Numbered from the stretch's first letter, positions 16,197-25,150 are shown. The stretch is DNA of 64,000 bases from Paracoccaceae bacterium (GCA_028285485.1 JANQPC010000024.1:1-64000), one strand, 5' to 3'. Notes: generated by a model from the letters alone, not told the origin. Program-made: numbers and translations.

Positions 16197-16617
16197 GGCC
16201 CTTGCGGGTCGACAAGAGCAGGTTGGTCTCCGACCGCGCCACCCCGTCGATCTTGCGGATCTCGAAGAGCGCCCTGTCGAGCGCCTCCAGCGTCGGGGTG
16301 CCGATCTCGGCGATCAGGTCCCAGGTGCCGTTGGTGGAGTGGACCGCCGTCACCTCGGGCCGGGCGGCGATGCGGGACATGATCCGTTCGGTGCCGCGCC
16401 CGTCGATCCCGAGCATCATCAGCCCGCGCACCGGGTGCGGCGCGACGTCCCGGGGGGTGAGCGCGGTGAAGCCGACGATCTCGCCCGCCTCCAGAAGCCG
16501 CGAGAGCCGCGCGCGGACGGTCGCGCGGGTCACGCCGAGGTCATGGGCCAGTTCCGAAAGGCTCGCTCGCCCGTCGCGTTTCAGGGCGTTGATGAGGCGC
16601 CTGTCCAGATCGTCCAT
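16159..16617 (-). CDS. Lrp/AsnC-family transcriptional regulator
   Basis: A 152-residue DNA-binding protein. The winged helix-turn-helix is at residues 1-60 (MDDLDRRLINALKRDGRASL, then ELAHDLGVTRATVRARLSRL). A RAM/AsnC ligand-binding domain follows (GLMMLGIDGRGTE to NGTWDLIAEIGTP). It is divergent from the arginase gene with 87 bp between the start codons. Members of this family commonly control amino-acid catabolic genes beside them, so a response to arginine or ornithine is a reasonable inference. Its 3' end overlaps dsbB. Confidence 0.9.
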   Translation of the reverse strand: MDDLDRRLINALKRDGRASLSELAHDLGVTRATVRARLSRLLEAGEIVGFTALTPRDVAPHPVRGLMMLGIDGRGTERIMSRIAARPEVTAVHSTNGTWDLIAEIGTPTLEALDRALFEIRKIDGVARSETNLLLSTRKGLRRAAPPGSRGR

Positions 16618-16704
16618 CTTGGCTATCCGTTTCGATCACTGACATGACCGAATTGCACATCTTGGGTGGTTCCGCCAGAGGTGCCCTGCCCCCAGAGTCG
16701 GAGC

Positions 16705-17640
16705 ATGACTCACAAGGACATCATTCTGATCGGCGCGCCGGTCGACAGCGGCAAGCGGCGGCGCGGCTGCCTGATGGGGCCGGACGCCTATCGCGTAGCC
16801 GGCATCGCGACGATGGCCGAGGAGCTGGGTCATTCGGTGCGCGACCGGGGCAACCTGGCACCGGAAGAGACCGGGCTGGCGGAGGATTCCCATCTCCACG
16901 CCCTGCCGGAAACCGTGGGCTGGACCCGGACCCTCAGCGCCGCGGCGGAAGTGGCTGCGCAAGAGGGCCTGCCCATCTTCCTCGGCGGCGACCATGCGCT
17001 GTCGCTGGGCTCCGTGGCCGGAATGGCCGCCCATGCCCATGGCGAAGGCCGCCCGCTCTTCCTGCTCTGGCTCGACGCCCATAGCGATTTCCACACGCCG
17101 CTGACCACGACCAGCGGCAACCTCCACGGCACCCCCGTGGCCTATGTCACCGGCGAACCGGGCTTCGACGCCTTCCCGCCGGTGCCGCATCCCCTGCCCC
17201 CCGAACGGGTCTGCATGATCGGCCTGCGCTCGGTCGACCCGCAGGAACGCGCCGCGCTCCGGGACAAGGACATGACCCTCCTCGACATGCGCCAGATCGA
17301 CGAAGGCGGGATCAAGCCGGGGCTCGCGGCCTTCCTCGACCGGGTGATCGCGGCGAACGGTCTCCTCCATGTCTCCCTCGATGTCGATTTCCTCGACCCC
17401 GCCATCGCGCCCGCCGTGGGCACCACCGTCCCCGGCGGCGCCACCTATCGCGAGGCGCATCTGGTCATGGAACTGCTCTACGAGGCGGGCTGCGTGGCCT
17501 CCCTCGACCTGGTGGAACTCAATCCGTTCCTCGACGACCGGGGCCGCACCGCCTCTCTGATGGTGGACCTCACCGCTTCGCTCCTCGGCCGGCGCATCTT
17601 CGACCGGCCGACGCGGACCTATACCGGGCACACGTCATGA
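16705..17640 (+). CDS. Arginase
   Basis: A 311-residue ureohydrolase cleaving L-arginine to ornithine and urea, with a binuclear manganese site. Metal ligands are visible in GGDHALSLG (about residue 93), DAHSDFHTP (about 117) and SLDVDFLDP (about 222). The ATG at 16705 starts the conserved MTHKDIILIGAPVDSGK, with GGAG just before it. The gene overlaps the ornithine cyclodeaminase gene by 4 bp (ATGA), so both enzymes are made together to turn arginine into proline. Agmatinase is an alternative in this superfamily, but the neighbour favours arginase. Confidence 0.9.
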   Translation: MTHKDIILIGAPVDSGKRRRGCLMGPDAYRVAGIATMAEELGHSVRDRGNLAPEETGLAEDSHLHALPETVGWTRTLSAAAEVAAQEGLPIFLGGDHALSLGSVAGMAAHAHGEGRPLFLLWLDAHSDFHTPLTTTSGNLHGTPVAYVTGEPGFDAFPPVPHPLPPERVCMIGLRSVDPQERAALRDKDMTLLDMRQIDEGGIKPGLAAFLDRVIAANGLLHVSLDVDFLDPAIAPAVGTTVPGGATYREAHLVMELLYEAGCVASLDLVELNPFLDDRGRTASLMVDLTASLLGRRIFDRPTRTYTGHTS

Positions 17641-18686
17641 GTGCTCCCTCGGACAAGGCCCTGGTCCCCTTCGTCTCCGTCGAGCAGATGATGGGGCTCA
17701 TTCACCATGTCGGGCTGGAGCCGATGATGGTGGAGATCGCCCAGGCCATCGAAGAGGATTTCCGCCGCTGGGAGCTTTTCGACAAGACGCCCCGGGTGCC
17801 GAGCCATTCGCCGCAGGGGGTGATCGAGTTGATGCCGACCTCGGACGGCGAGGTCTATGGGTTCAAATACGTCAACGGCCACCCGTCGAACACGCGGGAG
17901 GGGTTGCAGACCGTGACCGCCTTCGGGCTGCTCGCGGATGTGCGGACAGGCTATCCGGTACTGCTGTCGGAGATGACCATGCTGACGGCGCTCCGGACAG
18001 CGGCGATGTCGGCGCTGGCCGCAAAGTACCTCGCACCCGAAGGCGCCAAAGTCATGGCGGTGATCGGCAACGGCGCCCAGGCGGAGTTCCAGTGCCTGGC
18101 CTTCAAGGCGATCTGCGGCATCGATGAGGTCCGGCTCTGGGACCTCGACCCGGCGGCGACGGCGAAATGCGCGGCGAACCTCGTGGGTCGCGGCCTTGAG
18201 GTGATCCCCTGCCAGACCGCCGAACAGGCCATCGAGGGCGCCGACATCCTCACCACCGTCACGGCCGACAAGCGCTACGCGACGATCCTGACCGACAACA
18301 TGGTGGGCGCCGGGGTGCATATAAATGCCATCGGCGGCGATTGCCCTGGCAAGACCGAGCTAAGCCCTGGCATCCTGCGCCGCTCCGACATCTTCGTGGA
18401 ATACCCCGAACAGACCCGGATCGAGGGCGAGATCCAGCAGCTCGACGAGGACCACCCGGTCACCGAGCTGTGGCGCGTGATGAGTGGCGAGGTGCCGGGG
18501 CGGCGAGATGCGCGCCAGATCACACTGTTCGATTCCGTCGGCTTCGCCATCGAGGATTTCAGCGCGCTCCGCGTGGTGCGTCGCCGCATCCGGGGGACGG
18601 ACTTCTTCACCCCCCTCGACATGCTCGCCGACCCGGACGATCCGCGCGATCTCTTCGGGATGCTGATGCGGGCTCAGAGCCCGTAG
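17637..18686 (+). CDS. Ornithine cyclodeaminase
   Basis: A 349-residue enzyme of the OCD/mu-crystallin family, converting ornithine to L-proline and ammonia with bound NAD. The Rossmann motif appears in MAVIGNGAQAEFQ and the family catalytic region in GADILTTVTADK and INAIGGDCPGKTEL. The length fits the true OCD subgroup rather than the shorter alanine-dehydrogenase-like members. It starts inside the arginase stop codon. The 3' end overlaps the convergent carboxypeptidase gene by 13 bp. Confidence 0.92.
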   Translation: MSAPSDKALVPFVSVEQMMGLIHHVGLEPMMVEIAQAIEEDFRRWELFDKTPRVPSHSPQGVIELMPTSDGEVYGFKYVNGHPSNTREGLQTVTAFGLLADVRTGYPVLLSEMTMLTALRTAAMSALAAKYLAPEGAKVMAVIGNGAQAEFQCLAFKAICGIDEVRLWDLDPAATAKCAANLVGRGLEVIPCQTAEQAIEGADILTTVTADKRYATILTDNMVGAGVHINAIGGDCPGKTELSPGILRRSDIFVEYPEQTRIEGEIQQLDEDHPVTELWRVMSGEVPGRRDARQITLFDSVGFAIEDFSALRVVRRRIRGTDFFTPLDMLADPDDPRDLFGMLMRAQSP

Positions 18687-20143
18687 AGCGCCCCGAACTT
18701 CGCCTCGATATAGTCCAGCAAAGGCCCCTCGGAGGGCTCGAACCCGCAGGCTTTCGCGATGGTCTCGCGCGGCCCACGCAGCCCGCCATGCTGCTGAAGG
18801 TTCTCCCGCAGCCAGTCCGTCGCCGGGCTCGTATCCCCCTCGGCCAGCGCCGCGTCGAGGTCCGGCACCGCCTCGCGCAGCGCCTTCATCAGGCAGCCGG
18901 CATAGACATTGCCGAGCGTGTAGGTCGGGAAGTAACCGAAGAGGCCCACGGCCCAATGCACGTCCTGCAACACGCCATCGGATGCCTTCTCCACCTTGCG
19001 CCCGAAATCCGCCTCGAACCGCGCATCCCAGGCATCCTCCAGATCGGCCACCGCCAGATCGCCCGCCATCAAAAGCCGCTCCAGATCGAAGCGCAGCAGG
19101 ATGTGGAGGTTGTAATGCACCTCATCGGCCTCGGTGCGGATAAACCCGCTCTCGACCCGGTTCACCGCCGCGTAGAACGCATCCGGACCACCGAGGTTCA
19201 TCTCCCCGAAAGTCTCCACCATCCGCCCGTAGAGCCAGCCGCAGAACGCCCGGCTGCGGCCGATCTGGTTCTCATAGATGCGGCTCTGGCTCTCATGGAC
19301 GCCCATGGAGACGCCGTGGCCCAGAGGCGTGAGCAGGTAGCCATCGTCGATCCCCAGCTCATAGGCGCCATGGCCGACCTCGTGGATCGTGGAATAGAGC
19401 GCGCCGAACGGGTCCTTCGGGTCGGTCCGCGTGGTGATCCGCACGTCATGGCCGGAGCCGGAGGAGAACGGGTGGACGGCCAGATCGATGCGCCCGCGCT
19501 GGAAATCGTAGCCGAACGCCTCGGCGACCGTGTGGGTGAGCCTAAGCTGGGCGGCCTCATCGAACCGGCCCCGGAGCGGCTCCGGCGCGGGCCGGTCGAG
19601 GATTTTTTCGCGCAGCGCCACGAGACGGGGCCGCAGGGCGCCGAACATCTCCGCCAGGCTCTCACCGGTCGCGCCGGGCTCGAAATCGTCGAGCAGCGCA
19701 TCGTAGAGATCGCCGCCCCCCGACAGCGCCGCCGCCTCCTCCCGTTTCAGCCGCAGCACCTCTTCGAGCACCGGCACGAAGGCGGGCCAGTCCACATCGG
19801 CCCGCGCCGCCGCCCACTGGCTGTGGGAGCGCGAGGTGACCCGGGCGATTTCGGTGGCCAGATCGGCGGGGACCTTGGTGGCCCGGTCATAGGCGCGGCG
19901 GATCAGCCGTAGCTGGGCCGCCGCCACGTCGCCCTCCGGCGCCGCCGCCTCCAGCCACTCGCCCACCTGCGGATCGGTCCGGCGCGCATGGAGCACCGCC
20001 TCCATCGCCGCGCTTTCCTCGGCGCGCTGATTGGCGGCGCCGGGCGGCATCATCGTCTCCTGATCCCAGCCGAGCCGGCCCGCCACCTGTTCCAGCGCCC
20101 GGGTCGCGCGGGCATGGTCCATCAGCTTGTCATAGGCGGTCAT
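18674..20143 (-). CDS. M32-family metallocarboxypeptidase (Taq type)
   Basis: A 489-residue zinc carboxypeptidase. The HEVGH motif (consensus HExxH) lies in LYSTIHEVGHGAYELGI, and the second ligand region in GVHESQSRIYENQIGR. The start MTAYDKLMDHAR and the stretch RLGWDQETMMPPG are typical of the family. It removes C-terminal residues from peptides in the cytosol. It is co-transcribed with ctaA, the ctaA stop overlapping its ATG by 4 bp. There is no functional link between the two beyond the operon. Confidence 0.93.
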   Translation of the reverse strand: MTAYDKLMDHARATRALEQVAGRLGWDQETMMPPGAANQRAEESAAMEAVLHARRTDPQVGEWLEAAAPEGDVAAAQLRLIRRAYDRATKVPADLATEIARVTSRSHSQWAAARADVDWPAFVPVLEEVLRLKREEAAALSGGGDLYDALLDDFEPGATGESLAEMFGALRPRLVALREKILDRPAPEPLRGRFDEAAQLRLTHTVAEAFGYDFQRGRIDLAVHPFSSGSGHDVRITTRTDPKDPFGALYSTIHEVGHGAYELGIDDGYLLTPLGHGVSMGVHESQSRIYENQIGRSRAFCGWLYGRMVETFGEMNLGGPDAFYAAVNRVESGFIRTEADEVHYNLHILLRFDLERLLMAGDLAVADLEDAWDARFEADFGRKVEKASDGVLQDVHWAVGLFGYFPTYTLGNVYAGCLMKALREAVPDLDAALAEGDTSPATDWLRENLQQHGGLRGPRETIAKACGFEPSEGPLLDYIEAKFGALYGL

Positions 20144-21471
20144 GTCAGGCCCTCCCGGACCGAGTGTTGCAGCGGATAGCGGGCGAGGAACCGGCCCCGG
20201 AGGATCAGGACCCAGAGCAGCACCGCCGTGAGCTGGTGGAAGATCGCGATCTGCCAGGGCGCCTGGTAGAGCACGGTCACGATGCCGATCACGATCTGAA
20301 GGATCATGACGGCCAGCATCGCGTTGAACGCGAAGCGGGTGCGCGGATGGGGCGAGCGGCGGGCGCGGAGCCAGACCACCACGGCAAAGATGGCGAGAAG
20401 GTAGCCGGAAGTCCGGTGGATGAACTGCACCAGCCCGGCATCCTCGAAGAAGTTGCGCCAGAGCGGGGTGAGCTGGAACGGGTCCGGCGGCAGGATCCCG
20501 TCGCCCATCAAGGGCCAGGTCGGAAAGGCGCGGCCCGCATCGATCCCGGCGACCAGCGCACCGAGCAGGATTTGCAGGAAGGCGAAATGCATCAACCCGG
20601 TGGCAACCGAGAAGAGCCGCGCCTCACCGGCCCGGCGGGCCTGAAGCAGATCGGCGTCCCGGCGGCCCAGGGTGAGCCAGTACCAGGCGATCAGCCCGAG
20701 GATCGCGAAGGCCAGCCCGAGATGCACCGCCAGCCTGTAGGAGGCGACGTCGAGCATCCCCTCTTGCAGGCCCGAAGAGACCATCCACCAGCCGATCCCG
20801 CCCTGAATGCCGCCAAGGGCGCCGAGGAACAGGAACTTCGGCAGCCAGTCCGAAGGCCCGGTCACGAACCAGGCGAGCGCGAGGGCGGCACCGGTCAGCG
20901 CCGCCCAGATCGCAAGGGCCTCAGGCCGCCCGTCGAGCAGGGTGACGCCGCCGAATGTCTCCACCGCCGCGTAAACCACAGCGCCGAGCGTGATCGCCCA
21001 GAAGGTCAGGATCGCCCCCAGCCCGTCGCGCCCTTTCGGCACTTGGCCCGGCAGCCACAGGATCAGCAGGCCCAGCCCCCAAACGAGGCCGATGATCCGG
21101 CCGAGCTGCCGGTGCGCCCATTCCCACCAGTAGATCACCTGAAACTCGGCGAGCGTCATCCCGGCATTCTGAAGCTGGTATTCGGGAATCGCCCGGTAGC
21201 GGTCGAATTCGGCCTGCCAATCGGCGGCATTGAGCGGCGGGATCGCCCCGGAGAGCGGCGCCCATTCGGTGATCGAAAGGCCGCTATCGGTGAGCCGCGT
21301 GAGCCCGCCCACGGCGACCATCAGCACGACGAGGACGAAGAGCAGCAGGAGCCACAAGCGCAGTGCCCCGCGCCCGCCCTGCCCGCCCCGGTCGATGGCG
21401 CCGGGCTGCGCGGCCTGGGCCTTTTCGGTCGTCGCGACCTCCTCGAAAATGGCCCGCTTTCTCTCTGCCAT
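20140..21471 (-). CDS. ctaA: Heme A synthase (COX15/CtaA), with an extra membrane insert
   Basis: A 443-residue inner-membrane enzyme that oxidises the C8 methyl group of heme O to make heme A for aa3 oxidases. Conserved parts include VGGLTRLTDSGLSITEW, YWWEWAHRQLGRIIGL, LGALGGIQGGIGWWMV, YRLAVHLGLA and VQFIHRTSGYLL, with the heme-ligand histidines. Compared with the alphaproteobacterial form I know (roughly 390 residues), about 60 extra residues containing two hydrophobic stretches lie between residues 150 and 210 (ILTFWAITLGAVVYA to ALTGAALALAWFV). It overlaps the downstream M32 gene by 4 bp. Confidence 0.92.
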   Translation of the reverse strand: MAERKRAIFEEVATTEKAQAAQPGAIDRGGQGGRGALRLWLLLLFVLVVLMVAVGGLTRLTDSGLSITEWAPLSGAIPPLNAADWQAEFDRYRAIPEYQLQNAGMTLAEFQVIYWWEWAHRQLGRIIGLVWGLGLLILWLPGQVPKGRDGLGAILTFWAITLGAVVYAAVETFGGVTLLDGRPEALAIWAALTGAALALAWFVTGPSDWLPKFLFLGALGGIQGGIGWWMVSSGLQEGMLDVASYRLAVHLGLAFAILGLIAWYWLTLGRRDADLLQARRAGEARLFSVATGLMHFAFLQILLGALVAGIDAGRAFPTWPLMGDGILPPDPFQLTPLWRNFFEDAGLVQFIHRTSGYLLAIFAVVVWLRARRSPHPRTRFAFNAMLAVMILQIVIGIVTVLYQAPWQIAIFHQLTAVLLWVLILRGRFLARYPLQHSVREGLT

Positions 21472-21616
21472 ATCCCGCCTTTCGATCTGGCGCGGAAGCT
21501 ATGCGGGCACCGGGGCAAGAGCAAGCGGCAGGGCTTTGTTTCACTGCAGGCGGTGCGGGAGCCGGTGCGCCGTCAGTGCTCTATCCGCTTCGCGGGACAG
21601 CGGACCTTCAAGCTAC

Positions 21617-21818
21617 GCGGCGCGGAACAGAGGCGAAGCCGGCCGCGCATCGCGTCGCCATTGTCGCTCGGACCAATGGCGTAACAATGGCGACCGCCCC
21701 CCGGACCGGCGATTGGGTGATGTAGGCGCATAGTTCAGGCTTCGTTCGGACGTGGCAGGGATAAAGCGCGTCAAACATCGGTGGGATCGCCGCTCCGCGA
21801 CCCGTCGATGCGCGACCT
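21617..21818. repeat. Dispersed ~200-bp structured repeat, copy 2
   Basis: Close match to 3601-3803. The first 75 bases are almost identical (GCGGCGCGGAACAGAGGCGA onward). Differences cluster in the middle (GTGATGTAGGCGCATAG against GTGACGTTGGCGCGTCG). Complementary ends GCGCATCG and CGATGCGC are kept. It lies in the 411-bp spacer 21472-21882 upstream of ctaA and beyond the 3' end of trmJ. Nothing else is recognisable in that spacer. Confidence 0.85.
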
Positions 21819-21882
21819 AGGGTCCCGAGAGGTCAGAATCCACGAAAGGCTCCAAGGCGGTCACCCGGGCGTCGCGCGCCGT

Positions 21883-22620
21883 CTACCCCCGCTCCTTCCA
21901 CCGCACCATCTGCCGCATCACTCCGTGGAGCACCTGCACATCGGCCCGGGTGAGCGGCATCCGGGACCAGAGATTGCGCAGGGTGAGCTTCATGCCCGGC
22001 GCCTTGTCCTCCGGGAAGAAGAAGCCGGCCTCCCCCAGCCGCTCCTCGTAATGCTCGGCCAGCTTTTCGACCTCGATCTGGTCGGCCCGGTCGGTGCGGG
22101 CGCCATCGACCCGCTCCGCCTCCGCCGCATGGGCCGCGCGGCGCCATTCATAGGCGGTCAGCAGCACGCATTGGGCGAGGTTGAGCGACGGAAAATCCGG
22201 GTTCACCGGGACCGAGATGATGGCATTCGCACGGGCGATGTCGTCGTTCTCCATCCCCGCCCGCTCCGGGCCGAAAAGCACCGCGACCTTCTCGCCCCCC
22301 CCGATCCGCGCCGCGGCATCCTGCATCGCCGCCTCCGGGGTCAGGACCCGCTTGGTCAGCCCCCTTGGCCGGGCCGTGGTGGCATAGACGAAGCTGCAAT
22401 CGGCGATGGCGCCCGCGGTGTCACCATAGAGCTGAGCGCCGTCGAGCAGCCGCCCCGCCCCGCTCGCCATCGCCACGGCGGAGGGGTTCGGCCAGCCGTC
22501 CCGGGGCGCCACGAGGCGCATTCGGTCGAGCCCGAAATTCCACATCCCCCGGGCCGCGGCGCCGATATTCTCCCCCATCTGGGGCCGGATCAGGACGAAG
22601 GCAGGCTGGGCGTCGGACAT
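21883..22620 (-). CDS. tRNA/rRNA 2'-O-methyltransferase, TrmJ type (SPOUT family)
   Basis: A 245-residue SAM-dependent RNA methyltransferase; TrmJ methylates the ribose at position 32 of certain tRNAs. SPOUT motifs are visible: AFVLIRPQMGENIGAAARGM at the N-terminus, VAVLFGPERAGMEN in the middle, and NPDFPSLNLAQCVLLTAYE forming the knot. The C-terminal extension (EERLGEAGFFFPEDKAPGMK) is typical of TrmJ. ATG 22620 is used because conservation starts there; a longer frame to 22722 would overlap thiE upstream. It is divergent from thiE with about 100 bp between. Confidence 0.9.
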   Translation of the reverse strand: MSDAQPAFVLIRPQMGENIGAAARGMWNFGLDRMRLVAPRDGWPNPSAVAMASGAGRLLDGAQLYGDTAGAIADCSFVYATTARPRGLTKRVLTPEAAMQDAAARIGGGEKVAVLFGPERAGMENDDIARANAIISVPVNPDFPSLNLAQCVLLTAYEWRRAAHAAEAERVDGARTDRADQIEVEKLAEHYEERLGEAGFFFPEDKAPGMKLTLRNLWSRMPLTRADVQVLHGVMRQMVRWKERG

Positions 22621-22720
22621 CGGCGCCGGGATAGGCCGCGCCCGGGGCAGAGGCAAGCCGGATGGCCAAGCCCGCCGATCCCCGCTATAGGCCCGGGCCA
22701 CGACCCCCGGGACCTGCCCC

Positions 22721-23344
22721 ATGACCGATACGCCCGACCAGCCGCAACTCTACCTGATCTGCCCGCCGGAATTCGAGCTGTCGCGATTCCCCGACCTGCT
22801 GGGCCGGGTGCTCGACGGCGTGGAGCTGGCCTGCGTGCGCCTGAGGCCCGCGACCCGGGACGAGGATCGGATCGCCCGGATGGCCGATGCCTGCCGGGCG
22901 GTCACCGATGCCCGCGACATCGCCCTGGTGATCGCCGATCATGCCATTCTGGCCGAGCGCCTCGGTCTCGACGGGGTGCATCTGACCGACGGGGCGCGAT
23001 CGGTCCGGGCGGCGCGCAAGCGGCTCGGCGAGGACGCCATCGTCGGCGCCCATTGCGGCCAGTCCCGCCATGACGGGATGAATGCGGGCGAGTTGGGCGC
23101 GGACTATGTGAGCTTCGGCCCCGTCGGCGAAAGCGCGCTCGGCGACGGACGGCGGGCGGAGCCGGAGCTTTTTCAGTGGTGGTCGGAGATGATCGAAGTA
23201 CCGGTGGTGGCCGAAGGCGCGCTCGATGAAGTGGGCCTGGGGGCGGTGGCACCCTATGCGGATTTCGTTGCGCTCGGCGAGGAGATTTGGAGCGCTGAAG
23301 ACCCGGCGGCGGCTCTGCGAGAAATCGCGCGGAGCCTCGGGTAA
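22721..23344 (+). CDS. Thiamine phosphate synthase family protein (ThiE/TenI-like)
   Basis: A 207-residue TIM-barrel protein. ThiE joins the thiazole and pyrimidine phosphates to thiamine phosphate. Visible elements are ALVIADHAILAERLGLDGVH followed by LTDG, and GADYVSFGPVGES near the phosphate site. It stands apart from other thi genes, and the motif order is compatible with either ThiE or a TenI-like paralogue, so the exact activity is uncertain. The gene ends 25 bp before a twin palindrome that separates it from the convergent olsA. Confidence 0.75.
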   Translation: MTDTPDQPQLYLICPPEFELSRFPDLLGRVLDGVELACVRLRPATRDEDRIARMADACRAVTDARDIALVIADHAILAERLGLDGVHLTDGARSVRAARKRLGEDAIVGAHCGQSRHDGMNAGELGADYVSFGPVGESALGDGRRAEPELFQWWSEMIEVPVVAEGALDEVGLGAVAPYADFVALGEEIWSAEDPAAALREIARSLG

Positions 23345-23369
23345 GGCGTCAACAGCGACCTCTGGAGCC

Positions 23370-23417
23370 CAAAATCCTTCGCGAAGGATTTTGCCCGATT
23401 ATTCGTCGAATAATCGG
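23370..23417. repeat. Twin palindrome (24 bp + 1 bp + 23 bp) overlapping the end of olsA
   Basis: Positions 23370-23393 form a perfect 24-bp palindrome (arm CAAAATCCTTCG, centre TTCGCGAA). After one C, 23395-23417 form a palindrome with arms CCGATTATTCG and CGAATAATCGG around one T. The second one encodes the last residues (RLFDE) and stop codon of olsA on the minus strand, so the element is partly protein-coding. Its arm matches 190-210. Confidence 0.9.
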
Positions 23418-24256
23418 CCTCCCGGCCCGACACCTTTCGCGGTCAGCCCCGCCCGTACCGCCTCTTCCATCGCCCGCGCCAGCGCCTTCCGATCCGCGAA
23501 ATCCGCAACCCGGACCGGGATATGATAGATTACCGTCACCCGCCCCTGGCGCCGCGCCGCCAGGGTGGTCAGCAGGTGCGGCCCGAACGCCATGTCCCCC
23601 CACCAGCCATAGAGCCGCGGGTCCGCGCCCTCCGGCGCCTCGTAGACCACGCTGACCGGCTGCACCCGGAGGTTCTCGCGCAGGCTCGGGTCGAAGAAGG
23701 CAGCGAAGAGCGTCGGCTTGAAGGCCAGCACCCGGCGGCCATCGGTCGAGGTGCCCTCGGGGAAGAACAGGAGCTTGTGCCCCGCCGCCAGCCGCGCCCG
23801 CAGCACCGCCACCTGGGCCTCCGCCTCGCGCCGGTCGCGACGGATGAAGACGGTGCCGGTGGCCCGCGCCAGCCAGCCGATCCCGGGCCAGCCGGCGACC
23901 TCGTCCTTCGACACGAAGTAGATGCGCTTCCGGGCATTCAGCGCGAAAATGTCGAGCCAGCTCGAATGGTTCGCCACCACGGCGCCCGGGCCGGCCATCA
24001 CCTCGCCCTCGACCCGATACCCCATGCCAAGCAGGACGAAAGCCGAACGGCAGACGAATTGGGTGATCCACGGCGTCAGCGGGCGGCGCAACCCGAACAG
24101 CGGGCGCTCGATCAGCCGGACCAGCAGGAGAAGGCCGAGACAGCCGAAGACCAGCACGCCGAGCAGCGCCCCCCGGAGCCCGGCGCGGAGCCACCCCGCG
24201 AGGCCCGGCTTCGGCAGCTCCGGCACGGTCTCGGAGCGCCAGGTGCCGTCGCTCAT
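23399..24256 (-). CDS. olsA: Lysophospholipid-type acyltransferase of ornithine lipid synthesis (OlsA/PlsC family)
   Basis: A 285-residue membrane-associated O-acyltransferase. The catalytic motif NHSSWLD (NHx4D) is at about residue 95 and FPEGTST at about 165, with a hydrophobic anchor at about 28-50. OlsA acylates the hydroxyl of lyso-ornithine lipid to give the phosphorus-free ornithine lipid. The preceding olsB, overlapping by 4 bp, identifies the pathway; by itself the sequence would only say 1-acyl-glycerol-3-phosphate acyltransferase family. The stop codon lies inside a palindromic repeat. Confidence 0.88.
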   Translation of the reverse strand: MSDGTWRSETVPELPKPGLAGWLRAGLRGALLGVLVFGCLGLLLLVRLIERPLFGLRRPLTPWITQFVCRSAFVLLGMGYRVEGEVMAGPGAVVANHSSWLDIFALNARKRIYFVSKDEVAGWPGIGWLARATGTVFIRRDRREAEAQVAVLRARLAAGHKLLFFPEGTSTDGRRVLAFKPTLFAAFFDPSLRENLRVQPVSVVYEAPEGADPRLYGWWGDMAFGPHLLTTLAARRQGRVTVIYHIPVRVADFADRKALARAMEEAVRAGLTAKGVGPGGRLFDE

Positions 24257-25017
24257 GCCCGCGCGCCCTCGGTATAGAGGTGGCGCTGGCGCGGGTTCAT
24301 CCGGGCGGTGTCCATCACCAGGCAGACATCGGTGGTGTTGAAGGCGTGGTCGATCCAGGCGCCGTCCCCCACTGCGCCGCCAAGCCGCAGATAGGCCTTG
24401 ATCAGCGCAGGCGTGTGCAGCATCGCGACACGCCGATCCACCGCGCTTTCCGACAGCAGGTCCATGGCCAGACCATGGGGCGGGCGGGCCCGGACCCGCA
24501 GGGCCTCCGGCGCCCGATGGCGGTAGTGCAGGAAGGACAGCGGTTGGGCGAGCGCGGTGCTGTCGGTGCCGTGAAAACTCGCCACGCCGAAGAGAACCTC
24601 GACCCCGGTCCGGCGCACGTAATCGGCCAGGCCGCGCCAGAGGTGATACATCGCCGCCCCGCCCCGATAGGCCGGATCGAGGCAGGTCCGCCCCAACTCC
24701 AGAAGCCGCCGGCCGGAGCCGCGCAAGGGCTCTAGATCGTACTCGGCCTCTGAATAGTAACCCCCGGCCCGGCGCGCGCCAGCCTCGGACAGCAACCGAT
24801 AGGCGCCGACGACCGGACGCCCCGGCCGAGCCCGGTCGATCAACAAAAGATGGTCCTGATAGGGATCGAACCGGTCCGCCTCCAGCCGCGCGCCGTGATC
24901 CACCAGCGATCCGTCGCCGCCGAGCTCCTCGACAAAGACCTGGTAGCGCAGGCGCTGGGCGGCGCGCAGATCGTCCGGGCCGGAAGCGAGGCGAATCTCG
25001 AAATCGGGATCGGTCAT
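24253..25017 (-). CDS. olsB: L-ornithine N-alpha-acyltransferase (OlsB)
   Basis: A 254-residue GNAT-fold acyltransferase that transfers a 3-hydroxyacyl chain from acyl carrier protein to ornithine, the first step of ornithine lipid synthesis. Recognisable parts are AAQRLRYQVFVEELGG, LLELGRTCLDPAYRGG and VLFGVASFHGTD. It is followed by olsA in an ATGA overlap. Ornithine lipids are membrane lipids that often replace phospholipids under phosphate limitation; no Pho box is evident upstream. Start ATG 25017 gives the usual N-terminus. Confidence 0.9.
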   Translation of the reverse strand: MTDPDFEIRLASGPDDLRAAQRLRYQVFVEELGGDGSLVDHGARLEADRFDPYQDHLLLIDRARPGRPVVGAYRLLSEAGARRAGGYYSEAEYDLEPLRGSGRRLLELGRTCLDPAYRGGAAMYHLWRGLADYVRRTGVEVLFGVASFHGTDSTALAQPLSFLHYRHRAPEALRVRARPPHGLAMDLLSESAVDRRVAMLHTPALIKAYLRLGGAVGDGAWIDHAFNTTDVCLVMDTARMNPRQRHLYTEGARA

Positions 25018-25150
25018 CGGGCTCCCTCGGCTGGCACGGGTGGCCCGCTTCTACGGGCGCGGCCCGGCCTTGGCAATAAAGGCGCAGGTCGCTGACGTTC
25101 CGTCAGAGTTGAATTGAACAAATCCCAATGCTACCGTGAGTTGCATGCGG

